A stretch of 64,000 bases of DNA from Comamonas halotolerans. Lineage in GTDB: Bacteria; Pseudomonadota; Gammaproteobacteria; Burkholderiales; Burkholderiaceae_C. The translations under genes were made by a program, and so were the position numbers. The notes under the pieces are model-generated. The model was not told where the DNA came from. It searched no databases and was given only the letters and a program-made list of their open reading frames with translations. Positions 61,512 to 64,000 of the stretch are shown here, in pieces (positions within the stretch are counted from its first letter, which is position 1; every line of letters starts with the position of its first letter). Where the stretch lies: positions 48,664 through 112,663 of the forward strand of contig NZ_JASAUZ010000003.1 in assembly GCF_030162935.1 (NCBI RefSeq). Direction: 5' to 3'.

Positions 61512-61846
61512 ATGGGAAAAGAAGGATCAGAAATATTGTGATCTTCCGGTATTGCTGAGTTAGTTGGCCCAGATTGATCGCAACGATTTGAGGAAGTATT
61601 GTCTTCACTGATGCCGACGACGAGGCAAAGTAGGGTGGCTGCGAGCATGTCACCAAGTCTATGTGCACTGATTTGAGTTGCAATCCTCTGTATATCAGCA
61701 TATTTGCGGACGAGGGTTCAATTGTCTTTTACGGATTTGAATTGGATCAGGTGGCGTGGCGTGGTGTTGTCTTGTGCGACTCTCTCTAGTGCTTTCACAC
61801 CAAAATCACACAGATTTCTTTAAGTTATTGTTCTTATTGAGATGTG

Positions 61847-61875
61847 CGCGGGTTCAATTCCCGCCAGCTCCACCA
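61847..61875 (+). other. attR: second copy of the 29-bp ssrA core
   Basis: Identical to 1940-1968. It is followed by a hairpin that fits the original ssrA terminator. Confidence 0.92.
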
Positions 61876-61886
61876 CCATAACGTCC

Positions 61887-61925
61887 AAGGGCGTTCGCTG
61901 ACTTCCAGTGAACGCCCTTTTTCTT
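61887..61925 (+). terminator. Displaced terminator downstream of the ssrA core
   Basis: AAGGGCGTTC/GAACGCCCTT perfect arms with TTTTTCTTTT. Either the native ssrA terminator or that of the next element. Confidence 0.8.
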
Positions 61926-61987
61926 TTGTAAATCAATGGTTTGCCTTCCGTAATCGTCCGCCCAAGTTCGTGGGTATCCAATACAAA

Positions 61988-62140
61988 GTGGGGGTACAAG
62001 TGGGGGTACAACTCGCCAAAAGTCTATACTTTGAGCATGTTGTACCCCCACTTTCAGGCGAAACCCAGCATTCATACGGTCTAGCGGCCCATGCGTTGTA
62101 CCCCCACCCAAGGGCTGAAAGAGGGATTTTGTACCCCCAC
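61988..62140. repeat. Five copies of the decamer GTACCCCCAC upstream of the second integrase
   Basis: Inverted copies at 61988-61997 and 62000-62009; direct copies at 62042-62051, 62098-62107 and 62131-62140. The set lies between attR and the integrase start, where arm-type integrase or regulator sites are expected. Confidence 0.75.
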
Positions 62141-62159
62141 CTGAGGAGGCTGCCCCCCA

Positions 62160-63404
62160 ATGCTGACCGATGCCCATTGTCGCAATGCCTCATGTCCGCC
62201 TGATCGCAAACAGGCCCGCTTCACGGATGCTGGAGGGCTGTACCTTCAAGTCAGCCCCAGCGGCTCAAAGCGCTGGTTCTACAAATATCGCGTGGATGGC
62301 AAGGAGAAACAGCTCGCACTTGGCAGTTACCCCTCGGTCGGCCTCACTGCTGCACGTAAAGCACGTGATGCTGCCAAGGTGCAGCGTGCTGAGGGGAGCG
62401 ACCCCATAGCGGCGCGCAAGCTGGAAAAGCTCAAAGGCGGGCTGGAAAGAGGGCATACCTTCAAAGCAGTGGCGTTGGAATGGCACGCCAAACAGACCGA
62501 GGGCTGGAGCGCTGGCCACGCCGAGCGCACCTTGCGGCAATTGGAGCGCGACCTGTTCCCCTGGTTGGGTGAGCAGCCCATGTCCAGCATTGAGCCTATG
62601 GAGCTGCTATCAGTGCTGCAAAAAGTGGAAGAGCGTGGGGCGCTGGAGACTGCTGACCGGGCGCTGATGCTGGCCCGGCAGGTGTGGCGGTACTGGCTGC
62701 CCACCGCCAGCAACACCCAGCGCGACATTACCGAGGGGCTTAAAAGCCGCTTGACCCCGTACCGGGGTAAGAACTTTGCCGCCATTGTTGAGCCGCAGCG
62801 TTTTGGTGAGCTTTTGCGAGCTATGCATGCCTACAAGGGGGGACCGTTGGTGCGGACTGCTTTGCTGCTGGCCCCGCTGCTGTACCAGCGCCCCGGCAAC
62901 TTGCGCATGATGGAATGGGCAGAGTTGGATCTGGATGCGGGCTTATGGACTATTCCCAGCAAAAAAATGAAACGCAGCAAGCAGGAGAAAGAAAACGGAG
63001 AGCCGCATGTGGTGCCCATGCCCACGCAGGCTGTGGAGTTGCTGCGAGATCTGCAACCCATAACAGGGCAGGGCCGCTATGTTTTCCCCGGTCAGCGCGA
63101 CCACGATCGCCCACTGTCTGACAACTCTGTGCGCAGTGCCCTCTATGGTTTGGGTTTTGGTACAGAACAAAGCTGGCACGGTTTCAGAGCCAGCGCCCGC
63201 ACCATGCTGGTCGATCAGCTCGACCTTGACCCGCTGGCAATTGAAGCCAACTTGGCACACGCTGTCAAAGATGCCAATGGCCGCAGTTACAACCGCACGA
63301 AATACTTGGCCAAGCGCTTTGATTTGGTGCAGCAGTGGGCCGACTACCTTGATAAGTTGCGCCGTGGTGGCGATGTGATTGAGCTGCACCAACGCGCCAG
63401 CTGA
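62160..63404 (+). CDS. int: P4-type tyrosine integrase of a second element
   Basis: 414 residues. The N-terminal DUF4102 arm-binding domain is clear (ARFTDAGGLYLQVSPSGSKRW, KEKQLALGSYPSVGL). Catalytic residues are in YQRPGNLRMMEW, HGFRASARTML, LAHAVKD and the Tyr of SYNRTKY. Lying about 285 bases after the ssrA core, it should belong to a second element at the same site that extends beyond the window. It is unlike the first integrase. Confidence 0.93.
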   Translation: MLTDAHCRNASCPPDRKQARFTDAGGLYLQVSPSGSKRWFYKYRVDGKEKQLALGSYPSVGLTAARKARDAAKVQRAEGSDPIAARKLEKLKGGLERGHTFKAVALEWHAKQTEGWSAGHAERTLRQLERDLFPWLGEQPMSSIEPMELLSVLQKVEERGALETADRALMLARQVWRYWLPTASNTQRDITEGLKSRLTPYRGKNFAAIVEPQRFGELLRAMHAYKGGPLVRTALLLAPLLYQRPGNLRMMEWAELDLDAGLWTIPSKKMKRSKQEKENGEPHVVPMPTQAVELLRDLQPITGQGRYVFPGQRDHDRPLSDNSVRSALYGLGFGTEQSWHGFRASARTMLVDQLDLDPLAIEANLAHAVKDANGRSYNRTKYLAKRFDLVQQWADYLDKLRRGGDVIELHQRAS

Positions 63405-63470
63405 AAATTTGAGCTCCCCCGATTTGGTGAACCCAAAAACTCTCTCCCAGGCTGCGCAACCCCTGCCACC

Positions 63471-63497
63471 AGCCGCCCCACTGAGGCGGCTTTTTTG
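63471..63497 (+). terminator. Terminator after the second integrase
   Basis: GCCGCC/GGCGGC stem with a T-run. Confidence 0.85.
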
Positions 63498-63648
63498 CGT
63501 CCGTTGCTTGGATTGGCAGCACGCTTAAGGAGCTAGCAAATCCAGCCAGAAGACGATTTTTCTTGGGAACTTGGGAACACAGCGTTTTTTGAAAGCCAAA
63601 TTAACCTCGAAGGCTTATAGATAGGGCACAGGATGCTCCAAAAAGTTT

Positions 63649-63692
63649 TGGGAACAAAGTGGGAACAAAGTGGGAACAAATTGGGAACAAAC
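63649..63692 (+). repeat. Four 11-bp tandem repeats TGGGAACAAAG
   Basis: Units at 63649, 63660, 63671 and 63682; the last base changes in the last two. Two TTGGGAAC half units occur near 63562-63576. The rest of 63498-64000 shows no gene. Confidence 0.7.
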
Positions 63693-64000
63693 AAAGAATT
63701 TTTCTTTATATGAAATATTGAGTGTTCTTTTCTCTGTTCTTTCTGTTTATGGGCGGGCAGTTTTGCAGGCTTTGAGGTTGTGGTGAAGCATCAGAAGAGG
63801 GCCGTGAGCTGCTTTGGATCTTGTTATGGATGTGTGCTGGTTCTGGTGAACGTGGGTGGAGGGTGCCGGAATACGGCGCAAGGGATGTTCCTTGGTGCCC
63901 TGCATAGCGGCGCTACAAATGTTGGCTGTGCATGGTGCGCGGGTAAGATGGCCAGCGCCCCATCAGCGAACTTCAAGCCACCTGTGCATGCTGCTATGTC

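Larger units (their letters stand above)
1969..61875. mobile_element. P22-like podoviral prophage integrated in ssrA
   Basis: The element lies between two identical 29-bp copies of the tmRNA 3' end. Its order is int-xis, leftward early/recombination genes, CI/Cro switch, replication, then a rightward late block: terminases, P22-type portal, scaffold, N4-gp56-type capsid, adaptor, giant ejection protein, immI-like island, tail genes, holin-endolysin-Rz/Rz1. Gene order and the immI position recall P22; the coat protein is of the N4-gp56 type. No break is obvious in the structural genes, so the prophage may be inducible (inference). At about 59.9 kb it is larger than P22 and carries much cargo, including two CRISPR arrays and a large ncRNA candidate. 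Confidence 0.93.

Overview
ORGANISM AND CONTEXT. The window looks like a betaproteobacterial chromosome, most likely Comamonadaceae and Comamonas-like. This rests on the host genes at the left edge (end of an OmpA-type gene, ubiG, gph, ssrA) and on the tmRNA tag ANDERFALAA. About 94% of the window is one integrated prophage of about 59.9 kb. It lies between two identical 29-bp copies of the tmRNA 3' end (1940-1968 and 61847-61875). A second tyrosine integrase of the P4 type follows directly after attR, so a second element is probably stacked in tandem at the same site and runs off the right edge. LAYOUT, LEFT TO RIGHT. 1-1968: host genes and tmRNA. 2103-3490: integrase and excisionase (minus). 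3518-10336: leftward early operon of small phage genes plus a recombination set (SSB, coiled-coil protein, YqaJ/lambda-type exonuclease, ERF annealing protein) and a small plus-strand lipoprotein moron. 10545-14879: accessory region with an RRM protein and partner, small hydrophilic proteins, a DUF2789 protein and a gene-free, highly structured stretch of about 860 nt with its own promoter, read as a large ornate non-coding RNA. 15149-16098: CI-type repressor, three 14-bp operators and Cro. 16091-22432: rightward early genes (duplicated HATQIEC proteins, replication initiator, DnaB-like ATPase, an HNH-like gene inserted at rusA, RusA, DUF1367, a winged-helix protein). 22523-53251: late genes of a P22-like podovirus: terminases, P22-type portal, scaffold, N4-gp56-type capsid, tail adaptor, a 2082-residue polyvalent ejection protein, a P22 immI-like island (XRE, Arc, two BRO/Ant proteins), tail and fibre genes, holin, SAR endolysin and Rz/Rz1. 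53401-61471: cargo on both strands (Sel1 repeat protein, Rha, two uncharacterised genes, a second RRM module). MAIN OBSERVATIONS. (1) Two type I-F CRISPR arrays (30996-31504 with 9 repeats, 40300-40867 with 10 repeats) sit inside the late region, with no cas gene anywhere in the window. They share two adjacent spacers, each differing by one base, so they are related to each other. They could produce crRNAs for a host I-F Cas complex (inter-phage competition), or act as decoys. (2) A 67-68 bp divergent regulatory element occurs three times without gaps (16571, 17461, 30873). The third copy lies just upstream of array 1. One of the small genes it serves has the Cas2-like ferredoxin pattern. (3) A motif close to CCCCGGCTAGGGTTTCG recurs six times at the starts of late transcription units, several times directly after a terminator, and looks like a phage-specific late promoter or activator site. 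(4) The giant structured RNA candidate at 13585-14446. HOW IT WORKS TOGETHER. Lysogeny would be held by the CI/Cro switch with the immI-like antirepressor island as a second control. Late genes are probably split into units that each start with the shared motif. The arrays, lipoprotein, MAPEG protein, Sel1 protein and RRM modules are cargo that may serve the lysogen. All functional assignments come from reading motifs and gene order by eye; no database search was run.
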